Below are positions 15,442-23,276 of a stretch of DNA of 64,000 bases, piece after piece. The translations under genes were made by a program, and so were the position numbers. Every line of letters begins with the position of its first letter. The first letter of the stretch is position 1. Below the pieces are notes generated by a model. That model was not told the DNA's origin and ran no database searches. It worked only from the letters and a program-made list of their open reading frames with translations. The DNA comes from JAAZNO01 sp964508025. Its GTDB lineage: Bacteria > Chloroflexota > Anaerolineae > B4-G1 > SLSP01. The stretch lies in the NCBI GenBank assembly GCA_964508025.1, contig CAZDSF010000008.1, positions 1-64,000 of the forward strand. The letters are read 5' to 3'.

Positions 15442-17202
15442 ATGGATAGCCGTGTGAAACAGATTTCACTCAGAAGTGTGTTAATCTTGGCGCTCTTTGG
15501 AGCGCTGTTGGGGCTGCTGGTAACAACCAACGGCCCATCTGCGCCGGCTTTGGCTGAACCGGTGGTGCAAGAAGCGCCTACGGTGCGGATTGATTACCCC
15601 GAGAAGGGTGCTCTGATTACCGCTAACGCCGGTACCGTGCTGCCCATCAGCGGTATCGCCTGGGACAGTCTCAATGATCCTGGTTTCCCAACTGATCCGG
15701 TATTGAACGCTATTAGCAATCCTGGTCATCTGGGAACGTACTATGTGACGTGGGTTGCGGTTCCCGGCGCGTTGAACTATGTGTTGACCGAATCCACCAG
15801 CCCCTATTTCGATGCTAACATCGTGACTTACTCGAATGCTGTCTCGCCGCAATTTATCACTGGTAAGGCTAACGGAACCTACTACTACCGGTTGCAAGCC
15901 TTCAATACGAATGGCCCCAGCCGTTGGAGCAATGTGGTTTCGACTGTGGTGGGCCACAGCGTGTTAGCCGAGCCGATTGCGCCGCAGCTAGATCTGCCCG
16001 TGATCGAAGTCAGCATCAATGGCGGCGTCTGGCAGGCCGCGACCGTCGCGCAGCACCCTTCGGGCTACTGGACCTGGTCTCTCAACTGGACGCTGCCGGA
16101 GGCGGATGAGGCTGTCTACACAATCCGCGCGCGCGGTCAGATCGGCGGCGATCTCGGCGCAGTAGATGAAATCTCGGTCACAGTACGCAACCAGCGCAGC
16201 ATCATCTATCTGCCGCTCATCATGCGCCGCTGGCCTCCGGTGCCCTATCCGCCCGTGTTGAATGAGATCAGCAATGCCGATCTCGACGGCAACTACACCG
16301 TCAGTTGGGCATACAATGGCCCCTATGATGTGCCGGTACCCACCAGCTACACCCTGCAAGAATCCACCAGCGCCGACTTCAGCACCGCTCTTCAAGAGAC
16401 TATTGTCGCAGCTTCAACGTATGCGATCAATATCACCGGCAAGGGGTCTGGAACGTACCATTATCGTGTGCGCGGCAACAATGTACACGGCAATGGTGAG
16501 TGGAGCAATGTGCGCTCGGTGATGGTTGTCAGCGGCTTCAGCGATGATTTCTCCAATCCCGCTTCTGGTTGGGCGCGCGCGACCTACAAGCGCAGTGATG
16601 GCGGCGATTTGATGAATGTGGATTATGTGGACGGCACGTACCGCATGAAAATCTTCCTTGCCACCGCCGACCAGAATAATCACAAGATGGGCCTGGCGAA
16701 GGCGCCCTACAATAACACCAATCCCAACTATGATGTCTCGGTCACGCATTTCTTCGCCCAGGCGGAGATGCCTTTCCCCGATTATAAGCCGCTGGAAGGC
16801 AAGGCGGGCTTGGTCTTTGGCGCGAACGCGGACTTCACCTCGTTCTACGTGTTTGAGTGGAACTGGAACGGCGTGTGCGCCGTCAACCGGTACACCAGCT
16901 TCACCTGGCCGGTTTCCGGGTATCAGGGCTTTGGCGGCTCCATGGTTACGATCCCGATTCGTGATTGGGGCACCTGTACGAATCTGTTGGCAAACAACTA
17001 TAACCAGGCCAACCGGCTCCTGGTAGAAGTGCGCGATAATCAGGCGACGGTTTTTGTCTACAACAATAACGTCAAGACCCAGATCACGACCTTCACCGAT
17101 GATGGGCTGCGCAACCATCGCCAGGTCGGTTTGATCACCGGTTCCTGGTTCTGGACGCCGGTCGAATCCCGTTTCGATAATTTCAAGTTTGAGACACGGT
17201 AA
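15442..17202 (+). CDS. Secreted multidomain protein with FN3-like modules, YLPL motif and C-terminal jelly roll
   Basis: The 586-residue protein has a signal sequence at residues 9-38. The first fibronectin-III-like module spans about 85-170 and a bacterial Ig-like module 185-250. The motif IIYLPLIMRRW sits at 254-264, a second FN3-like module (sharing TLQESTSADF/TESTSPYF) at 270-363 and a jelly roll at 365-586 beginning FSDDFSNPASGWA, matching the two lipoproteins upstream. It should be surface-exposed and may bind polysaccharide. The YLPL stretch recurs in two other secreted proteins of this window. SD is AAAAGGAGA. It ends at a strong two-way terminator. Confidence 0.78.
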   Translation: MDSRVKQISLRSVLILALFGALLGLLVTTNGPSAPALAEPVVQEAPTVRIDYPEKGALITANAGTVLPISGIAWDSLNDPGFPTDPVLNAISNPGHLGTYYVTWVAVPGALNYVLTESTSPYFDANIVTYSNAVSPQFITGKANGTYYYRLQAFNTNGPSRWSNVVSTVVGHSVLAEPIAPQLDLPVIEVSINGGVWQAATVAQHPSGYWTWSLNWTLPEADEAVYTIRARGQIGGDLGAVDEISVTVRNQRSIIYLPLIMRRWPPVPYPPVLNEISNADLDGNYTVSWAYNGPYDVPVPTSYTLQESTSADFSTALQETIVAASTYAINITGKGSGTYHYRVRGNNVHGNGEWSNVRSVMVVSGFSDDFSNPASGWARATYKRSDGGDLMNVDYVDGTYRMKIFLATADQNNHKMGLAKAPYNNTNPNYDVSVTHFFAQAEMPFPDYKPLEGKAGLVFGANADFTSFYVFEWNWNGVCAVNRYTSFTWPVSGYQGFGGSMVTIPIRDWGTCTNLLANNYNQANRLLVEVRDNQATVFVYNNNVKTQITTFTDDGLRNHRQVGLITGSWFWTPVESRFDNFKFETR

Positions 17203-17213
17203 GCCAGAAAAGT

Positions 17214-17254
17214 AAAACACCTCGCGGCAGCGCTTCTGCGCTGCCGCGAGGTGT
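17214..17254. terminator. Bidirectional terminator between convergent genes
   Basis: A perfect 17-bp stem (17217-17233 with 17238-17254) closes on loop TTCT. AAAA on its left end provides T-residues for leftward transcripts. It separates the surface protein from pbp2, whose genes converge here. Confidence 0.9.
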
Positions 17255-17301
17255 CATTTCTAAGTCAAAGTCAGGCAACTATCAGCGGGTGAGAAATCGC
17301 G

Positions 17302-19395
17302 CTATGGGGTTTCCGCTTCGGGGGCTTCGAGCGTGGGCAATTGCCCCGTCGCGCGTTTGAAGTAGTAGTCGAGCACCTTTTGCGCAATCGGCGCAGCGGT
17401 TGTCGAACCTTCGCCGCCGTTGTAGACCCAGGCTACCACCACAATCTCCGGCGCTTCCGCAGGAGCATAGGCCATGAACCAGGCATGGGTGGGCAGCGTC
17501 TTGCCTTCGGGAACGGGGCACAGGCCCGCTTTCTGCGCCAGATTGTCGCAGTACTCCGCCGTCCCGGTTTTGCCGGCAATGCGCACCCCTTCAACCTGGG
17601 CGCGGGGCGCCGTACCGCCATAGATCGCGCCTTCAAGCCCGTCTTTCACCAATCGCCAAACGGCATCATCCACTTGCAGCTCGCGCAGCACTTCTGGCTG
17701 GAAAGGCGCGACCATGTTGCCTTCCGCGTCCACGACGTGATGCACCAGTCTGGGTTTGTAGACGATGCCATTGTTGGCGACCATCGCCATCACGTTGGCG
17801 ATTTGCAGCGGCGAGGCGGTGACGAAGCCCTGTCCAATCGCCATGTTGTATGTGTCGCCGGTGGTCCAGGTCTCCTGGTAAATATCCCGTTTGGATTTTG
17901 GCCCAAAGACCGGCACCGCGTATTCTCCAGGAATATCAATGCCGGTGATTTCGCCCAGTCCAAAGTATTCCGTCCATTCTACCAGCCGTTGCACGCCCAA
18001 CCCATTGAAGCGGGCTTGCTCGAAGCCGCCGCCCACTTTGTAGAAGAAGATATCGCACGATTGCGCCAGCGCATCTACCACGTTCACCGAGCCGTGCCCC
18101 CGCCCGTATTGCAGGAAAATCCAGCAGACAAAAGGTTGTGCTGCGGTGGGGTCGTTTGGCGCGAAGCGATTGGGGAGCAACATCCGCCCCGGACAATCGA
18201 GATAGGTGAAGCGATTGATGACGCCTTCTTGAAGCGCCGCGGTGGCTGGGATGACTTTGTACACCGAGCCGGGCGGCACCTGATCGGCGATGGCGTGGTT
18301 GAACAACGGACTGTGAGGATCGTTGGTGATTTCCTCGAGCTTCTGGAAATCCTCCGGTCGCGTGATGCCGCGCGCGAAGAAGTTGTTGTCGTAGGTGGGC
18401 AGGCTGATGAGCACCAGCACTTGCCCGTCACGAGGATCGAGGGCAATGACCACCCCGCGTCGTGATCCCACCCGCTCCAGTTGTTCTTTGAGCGCCGCTT
18501 CGGCTACGCGCTGGAGCTCCGCATCCAGCGTCAGGTAGATGTTATCGCCGGAGATCGGCTCGATGATTTCCCCTACCGTGCGAATTTCCTTGCCAAGGAA
18601 GTCCTTCTCCACGTTTCGGCGTCCGGGCACGCCGCGCAGACTCTCTTCCATCGCCGCTTCGATACCGGCATAGCCAATGCGATCCACGTTGGTGTTGTAA
18701 CCTTGCAAGCGATAGGCTTCGACCCGTTCCGGAGGAATCTTGCCCAAAAAACCGATTACCTGGGAGGTGAGCTCGCCGGTGGGGTAGGTGCGGCGGGGAA
18801 CGATTTCCACGCCAACGCCGGGCATCGTCACGCTGCCTTCTTGCGCAATCAGCAACGCCAGCTCGCGCTCAATATTCTCCTTGACCACGAGCGGCGCATA
18901 GGGATCGATGTAGCGCACACGCTCAATCATCTCGATCAGCCCATCGCGGGGCGGTTTGCCAAAAGGCGGCGCCGCACCGCGCCCCACCGTTCCTAGCTCC
19001 TGGCGATAGGGCGCGGCGACCGCAACCCCGCTATAGGGAATCTCAATGAACCGCGCCAGCCGTTCGAGCACCGCGCGCTCTCGTTCGGGATCATCTGGCA
19101 GATAACCCGGCGTCACGGTGACGTTGTAGGCGGGGATGTTGCGCACCAGTAGTTCGCCGTGCCGGTCGTAGATGATCCCCCGCGCTGACGGGATAGAAAC
19201 GATACGGAATTGCTGCTCAACGGCCTGAGCGCTGTAGTAGCCCTGCTCGACGAATTGGAGCTGCCACAGGCGTACCAGATACAGCCCTAGCAGCAGCGCG
19301 ATGGCCCAACCCATGAGGGCCAGCCGGGGCGCGCGTTGAATCCAACCGGGCCGGGCGACGCCCGAAGGCGTCGGATTGACCAGACTTGTTCTCAT
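17302..19395 (-). CDS. mrdA: Penicillin-binding protein 2 (peptidoglycan transpeptidase of the elongasome)
   Basis: This 697-residue class B PBP has a membrane anchor at about 24-44 and a dimerisation domain with RGIIYDRHGELLVRN. The transpeptidase domain has the SxxK motif at S377-V-Y-K380, SCD as the second motif (SxD is usual in PBP2) and GKTGTAEY as the KTG motif. It cross-links lateral-wall peptidoglycan together with RodA and MreBCD. The ATG at 19395 follows GGAGG and overlaps the mreD stop by four bases, so the genes are translationally coupled. No rodA is in the window. Confidence 0.93.
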   Translation of the reverse strand: MRTSLVNPTPSGVARPGWIQRAPRLALMGWAIALLLGLYLVRLWQLQFVEQGYYSAQAVEQQFRIVSIPSARGIIYDRHGELLVRNIPAYNVTVTPGYLPDDPERERAVLERLARFIEIPYSGVAVAAPYRQELGTVGRGAAPPFGKPPRDGLIEMIERVRYIDPYAPLVVKENIERELALLIAQEGSVTMPGVGVEIVPRRTYPTGELTSQVIGFLGKIPPERVEAYRLQGYNTNVDRIGYAGIEAAMEESLRGVPGRRNVEKDFLGKEIRTVGEIIEPISGDNIYLTLDAELQRVAEAALKEQLERVGSRRGVVIALDPRDGQVLVLISLPTYDNNFFARGITRPEDFQKLEEITNDPHSPLFNHAIADQVPPGSVYKVIPATAALQEGVINRFTYLDCPGRMLLPNRFAPNDPTAAQPFVCWIFLQYGRGHGSVNVVDALAQSCDIFFYKVGGGFEQARFNGLGVQRLVEWTEYFGLGEITGIDIPGEYAVPVFGPKSKRDIYQETWTTGDTYNMAIGQGFVTASPLQIANVMAMVANNGIVYKPRLVHHVVDAEGNMVAPFQPEVLRELQVDDAVWRLVKDGLEGAIYGGTAPRAQVEGVRIAGKTGTAEYCDNLAQKAGLCPVPEGKTLPTHAWFMAYAPAEAPEIVVVAWVYNGGEGSTTAAPIAQKVLDYYFKRATGQLPTLEAPEAETP

Positions 19396-19895
19396 GCGCC
19401 GATATTTCCTCCGGGTAAGGTGCGGCGGTGAAACCATACCAGAAAGACGAAGCTGAAGGGGGAGAGGACGAAGTTCAACAACGCCGCAGCTCCGATGAGC
19501 GTACTGAATGCGCGTCCCAGGTTGACCGGGTAAGCTAGCAACGCCATCAGAATCAACAACAACCCATGTCCAGCAAAAGTGCCCAGCGCCGCCATCAATG
19601 CCAGCCGAATGCTGGTGGGGCCCAGGCGATGAACCCAGGGTTGGCCGGTGATAAAGGCAACCACGGTCAATACCGCAGTCCACAGTCCAAAAGGCCCGCC
19701 AGAGAGGAGATCGCAGAAGATGCCGGCGGTGAAACCCCAAAGCACGCCTTCATTCGCGCCGCGAATGATAGCCCAGGTGATGACCAGGAGCAGCACCAGA
19801 TCCGGACGCCCGCCCAAAATGCGGATTCTTTCGAGCCAGGTGCTTTGAAGGACGGCTGCGCCTAGCAGGATGGGGATGCCAAAGTAAAGGCTCAT
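19392..19895 (-). CDS. mreD: Rod shape-determining protein MreD
   Basis: The 167-residue, strongly hydrophobic protein has about five membrane helices. The N-terminus MSLYFGIPILLGAAVLQSTWL and the central DLVLLLVITWAIIRGANEGVLWGFTAGIFCDLLSGGPFGL match MreD, where the G-F-x-x-G-x-x-x-D-L-L element is conserved. Its position between mreC and pbp2, with four-base overlaps on both sides (ATGA-type), confirms the call. MreD helps assemble the MreB-MreC-PBP2 complex in the membrane. Confidence 0.92.
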   Translation of the reverse strand: MSLYFGIPILLGAAVLQSTWLERIRILGGRPDLVLLLVITWAIIRGANEGVLWGFTAGIFCDLLSGGPFGLWTAVLTVVAFITGQPWVHRLGPTSIRLALMAALGTFAGHGLLLILMALLAYPVNLGRAFSTLIGAAALLNFVLSPFSFVFLVWFHRRTLPGGNIGA

Positions 19896-20782
19896 GGTGT
19901 TTGCAGCACGTCTCCCAGTTCCCCTATCGGCGGACGCTCGAAATCGGTGATCACGACGACTGCTTCCAGTCGCCGGAAATCTACTGCCGGGCGCAACAAC
20001 GCTTCCTGAAAGAGCGCGGCTTCTTGATAGGTGATGCTTTCGATCTGTCCCAGAATCAAGCCTCTGGGTAACAGCCCGCCTAGACCCGATGTGATTACGA
20101 TCTCATTTTCGGTGACTGTTTCATCCGGCAGAATCTCGGTCATGATGAGCACATTGCCCTTTTCGGGGTCTTCGCGTCCGACCACCATGCCCGAAACACG
20201 CGAGCCTTGCAGCAGCGCGGCGACCTGGCTGGTGGGATCGTTGAGCAGCTGCACGTAGGCGAGGTGGGGTGAGACTCGCGCGATGCGCCCGACCAGCACC
20301 GCGCCGCTGGCAACTACCGGCATCCCTACGGCGACGCCGTCGCGGGAACCGGCATTGATGATGAGATAGCGCAAGTAGGGGTTGGTATCCTGCCCGATAA
20401 CGACGGCGCTTCGCCCGCGCGCGACGATGTCGGCGCCGATGAGGTTGAAGGTGGGATTGGCGTTCTTGAACTGTAGCAGCCCGCGCAACTGCTCGTTCTC
20501 CGCCACATACTGTTCCTGGAGACGGATATTCTCGATGCGCAGGAGCTCATTTTCCTTCTGGAGCGTCTCTGCAAGTTCCTGCAGCTCACGCGCCTCACGC
20601 CCGCCCTGGAATACGTCGCCGATGCCTCGGAGCAGCCCGGCTACCCCGCGCTCCACCGGCGCAATGACAGCGCCGATCACTTCTTCCACGGGGCGCAACA
20701 AACCGGTCTCGCTGAGCGCGAGCAGGAGAAAGGCTACCGCTGCCAAAACGAAGGGCAACCACGGACGTTCGCGCCGTGTCAT
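19892..20782 (-). CDS. mreC: Rod shape-determining protein MreC
   Basis: In this 296-residue protein a single N-terminal membrane helix (about 10-26) is followed by a coiled coil (residues about 50-95, with RELQELAETLQKENELLRIEN). Two beta-barrel domains hold the MreC signatures NAGSRDGVAVGMPVV, GxIxxV and the late GLGGLLPRGLILG. MreC links the cytoplasmic MreB filaments to periplasmic PBP2. It overlaps mreD by four bases and starts 59 bases after the mreB stop. Length is in the normal range. Confidence 0.94.
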   Translation of the reverse strand: MTRRERPWLPFVLAAVAFLLLALSETGLLRPVEEVIGAVIAPVERGVAGLLRGIGDVFQGGREARELQELAETLQKENELLRIENIRLQEQYVAENEQLRGLLQFKNANPTFNLIGADIVARGRSAVVIGQDTNPYLRYLIINAGSRDGVAVGMPVVASGAVLVGRIARVSPHLAYVQLLNDPTSQVAALLQGSRVSGMVVGREDPEKGNVLIMTEILPDETVTENEIVITSGLGGLLPRGLILGQIESITYQEAALFQEALLRPAVDFRRLEAVVVITDFERPPIGELGDVLQTP

Positions 20783-20841
20783 ACCGCCCCCATCGTCATC
20801 ATCTCAATGTCCTTGGATTACACTCCGCTGCGCCGGCTGCT

Positions 20842-21915
20842 TCAGGACGCTGAGCCTCCCGGATTCTGGCGGTCGTCGCTGGCAAGGGTCTGGCTCATGG
20901 CGTCGAATTGTTCCAGCACCATCCCGGCGCCGCGCGCCACACAGGTCAGAGCGTCTTGGGCTACCCAGGCGCGAATGTGCATTTCTTCGCTGATGCGTTC
21001 GGCCAACCCTTTGAGTTGCCCGCCGCCGCCTGCCAGACAGATCCCTGTCTCCATCAGGTCGGCGACCAGCTCCGGCGGCGTCTCATCCAGGGTGTCGCGC
21101 ACCAGATCGGTGATGATATTGACCGAGCGTGACAGCGCCTCGCGGATTTCGATACTGCTAATCTCCACTTGCTCCGGCAGACCGGAGATGAGGTTGCGTC
21201 CGCGCATTCCCATCACCTGTTCTTCCGGCAGCGGATAGGCAGACCCGATGTTGATCTTGACGCGCTCCGCCATCCGCTCGCTGATAGCGAGGTTGTACTT
21301 CTGCCGGGCGTATTGGACGATGTCGTCATCCAGCTCGTCGCCGGCGATACGAATGCTGCGGCTCACCACGATGCCTCCAAGGGCGAAGACGCCCACTTCC
21401 GTAGTGCCGCCGCCGATGTCCACGATCATGCTGCCCTGCGCCTCCGTTACCGGCAGCCCGGCGCCAATCGCCGCCGCCATCGGCTCCTCGATGAGGTAGG
21501 CTTCACGCGCGCCGGCTTCGAGCGCGGCTTCGCGCACCGCGCGCTTCTCGACTTCGGTCACGCCGCTGGGAATGCCGATGACGACGCGCGGACGCGGCAC
21601 CGGGATGAAGATCTCCTTGTGGGCGCGTTTGATGAAATATTTGAGCATCGCCTGGGTGATGTCGAACTCGGAGATCACGCCGTCGCGGAGGGGACGGATG
21701 GCGACGATGTGCAAAGGCGTCTTGCCCACCATTTCTTTGGCTTCTGCGCCAATCGCCAGTACCAGCCGTGGGTTCTTGCGATCTACTGCCACCCATGAGG
21801 GTTCATTGATGACGATACCGCGTCCCCGAACGTAGACCAGGGTGTTGGCTGTGCCCAGGTCAATGCCGATGTCCAGGGAAAACAGCCCCAGTAACCAGTT
21901 TAACGGATTAAACAA
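20842..21915 (-). CDS. mreB: Rod shape-determining protein MreB (bacterial actin)
   Basis: In this 357-residue protein the actin-fold motifs are complete: phosphate 1 DIGIDLGTANTLVYV, connect 1 EFDITQAMLKYF, phosphate 2 IVDIGGGTTEVGV, adenosine GICLAGGGGQLKGL. It polymerises under the membrane and positions peptidoglycan synthesis. The N-terminus MFNPLNWLLGLFS adds a hydrophobic or amphipathic stretch before the core, consistent with membrane binding. The start is TTG at 21915 with only a weak AAGG upstream. The promoter lies in the 72 bases before the assembly gap or in the gap itself. Confidence 0.94.
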   Translation of the reverse strand: MFNPLNWLLGLFSLDIGIDLGTANTLVYVRGRGIVINEPSWVAVDRKNPRLVLAIGAEAKEMVGKTPLHIVAIRPLRDGVISEFDITQAMLKYFIKRAHKEIFIPVPRPRVVIGIPSGVTEVEKRAVREAALEAGAREAYLIEEPMAAAIGAGLPVTEAQGSMIVDIGGGTTEVGVFALGGIVVSRSIRIAGDELDDDIVQYARQKYNLAISERMAERVKINIGSAYPLPEEQVMGMRGRNLISGLPEQVEISSIEIREALSRSVNIITDLVRDTLDETPPELVADLMETGICLAGGGGQLKGLAERISEEMHIRAWVAQDALTCVARGAGMVLEQFDAMSQTLASDDRQNPGGSAS

Positions 21916-21987
21916 GGTCGTCTCTGCCTTTTTCGTTGCTCCAGGCTACCAGCCCGGTTGGAATGTTCTTTGTGCTTCGCATACCTT

Positions 21988-22087
21988 NNNNNNNNNNNNN
22001 NNNNNNNNNNNNNNNNNNNNNNNNNNNNNNNNNNNNNNNNNNNNNNNNNNNNNNNNNNNNNNNNNNNNNNNNNNNNNNNNNNNNNNN
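21988..22087. other. Assembly gap of 100 N
   Basis: A run of exactly 100 N, the conventional size for a scaffold gap of unknown length. It removes the end of the metallopeptidase gene and possibly a promoter for mreB. Confidence 0.98.
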
Positions 22088-23136
22088 CGCTGCTCCATAT
22101 AGGCTTCAGCTTCTTCGATGCGAGCTTCCTCCAGCAGTTGATCCACACGGACGCGGGTTTCGTGCATCGCCGCCCGAAAATCGAAAGCATCGAACACCGT
22201 CTCGTCGCGCGGGGGCAGGCTGAGCGGCTCCGGCAAGGGCTTTTCCCATTGCAATGCCGGCGCGTAGAAGCGGCGCACCACTTCCTGACCGGCCCATTCC
22301 CCCATCAGCGAAGCCGTCGTCTCGTTGATGGTGCGTACATCGGCGGATGCGCTGTAGTACCAGCCCAGCGGGGCATGGAGCAGATAATGGTGCGTCCATT
22401 CGTGGGCGATCACGTCCGCCGCCCACGCCAGGTTCGAGGTCTCTTGCAACATCGCCGGATAAGCGGAAAGCCCGCCGATGGCGGTGACGTAGGCGGAAAG
22501 CTCGGTTTCTGCCGTTTCGATGCGCTGCTCTAGCGTTTGTCGTTGCGCGGCATCAAGCCCCGTCACCAGCTCGGCTTGGAAGATACTTTCGATACGCGCG
22601 CGGGGGGAAACAATCAGTACGGTGGGCAGCGGGGTAAACGCGCCGCTGACTGGCGGCAGGATTTGTCCCAGCACGCCAAAGCCGCCGCTGCGCAAGACCT
22701 GACTCACCTGTTCGCCGAGGATCGCTTCTGCGAGGGGGGCCTGCGCAGCTATCCGGCGGCGTAGCGCTGCCAGCGCCTCTCGCTGCGCGACGGTGGCTTC
22801 CAGCGGATCCTTGATCTCCGTGCGGACAAAACTGCGCTCGATGTCGGCGGTCAGCTGTTGCGCCTGCGCGACATTGTCGAGATACGTCAGCACGAAATCT
22901 GCCTGCGCTGGATCATCCATGAACCGTTGCGGCGCGAGCAGGCCATAGGCGATTTTGCGCGCGAGCGCTTCGATCTCCCAGGTGATGAAATCGAAGCGCA
23001 GCGCGCCGCTGAGTTGCTTTAGCCGCACGCGCTGGTCTTGCGCATTCGGCCCTTCTCCTGTGAGGAGCAACAGCAGCAGTATCAGGGTCAGGCTGCGTCT
23101 GAGCCAGTAGCGTAGGTCATTAAAAAAGGCGTCCAT
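22088..23136 (-). CDS. Secreted or membrane-anchored zinc metallopeptidase-like protein, 3' end lost in gap
   Basis: About 349 residues are visible. An N-terminal hydrophobic segment (RSLTLILLLLLLTGEG) acts as signal or anchor. The catalytic-type motif is AHEWTHHYLLH (HExxH), followed by RTINETTASLMGEWAG, where a downstream Glu could be the third zinc ligand. The rest is helical and no known peptidase family is certain. The reading frame runs into the N gap; the 14 residues on the far side cannot be trusted. Start ATG at 23136 has no SD, but a good promoter sits ten bases upstream, so a short leader is likely. Confidence 0.65.
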
Positions 23137-23145
23137 CGTCGAAAA

Positions 23146-23173
23146 ATTCTAGGTCAAAACGGTTGAAAGTCAA
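23146..23173 (-). promoter_or_regulatory. Promoter of the metallopeptidase gene
   Basis: On the minus strand TTGACT (23173-23168), a 16-base spacer and TAGAAT (23151-23146). The predicted start site falls a few bases before the ATG. Confidence 0.6.
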
Positions 23174-23208
23174 TGTCAACTGCGCGTGTTGAGATTTTGA
23201 ACTGGCGC

Positions 23209-23236
23209 TTGCGAAAACCGCCCCCTGACGTATAGT
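23209..23236 (+). promoter_or_regulatory. Promoter of gyrA
   Basis: TTGCGA (23209-23214), a 16-base spacer and TATAGT (23231-23236), about 40 bases before the gyrA start. It diverges from the metallopeptidase promoter. Confidence 0.5.
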
Positions 23237-23276
23237 TACCACTGATTTTTATTTTTGAGGGAGCAGGTGCAGCGGT

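Noticed and set aside
21946..21987. Apparent C-terminus of the metallopeptidase beyond the N gap
   Set aside because: The real gap length is unknown, so frame continuity across 100 N is meaningless.
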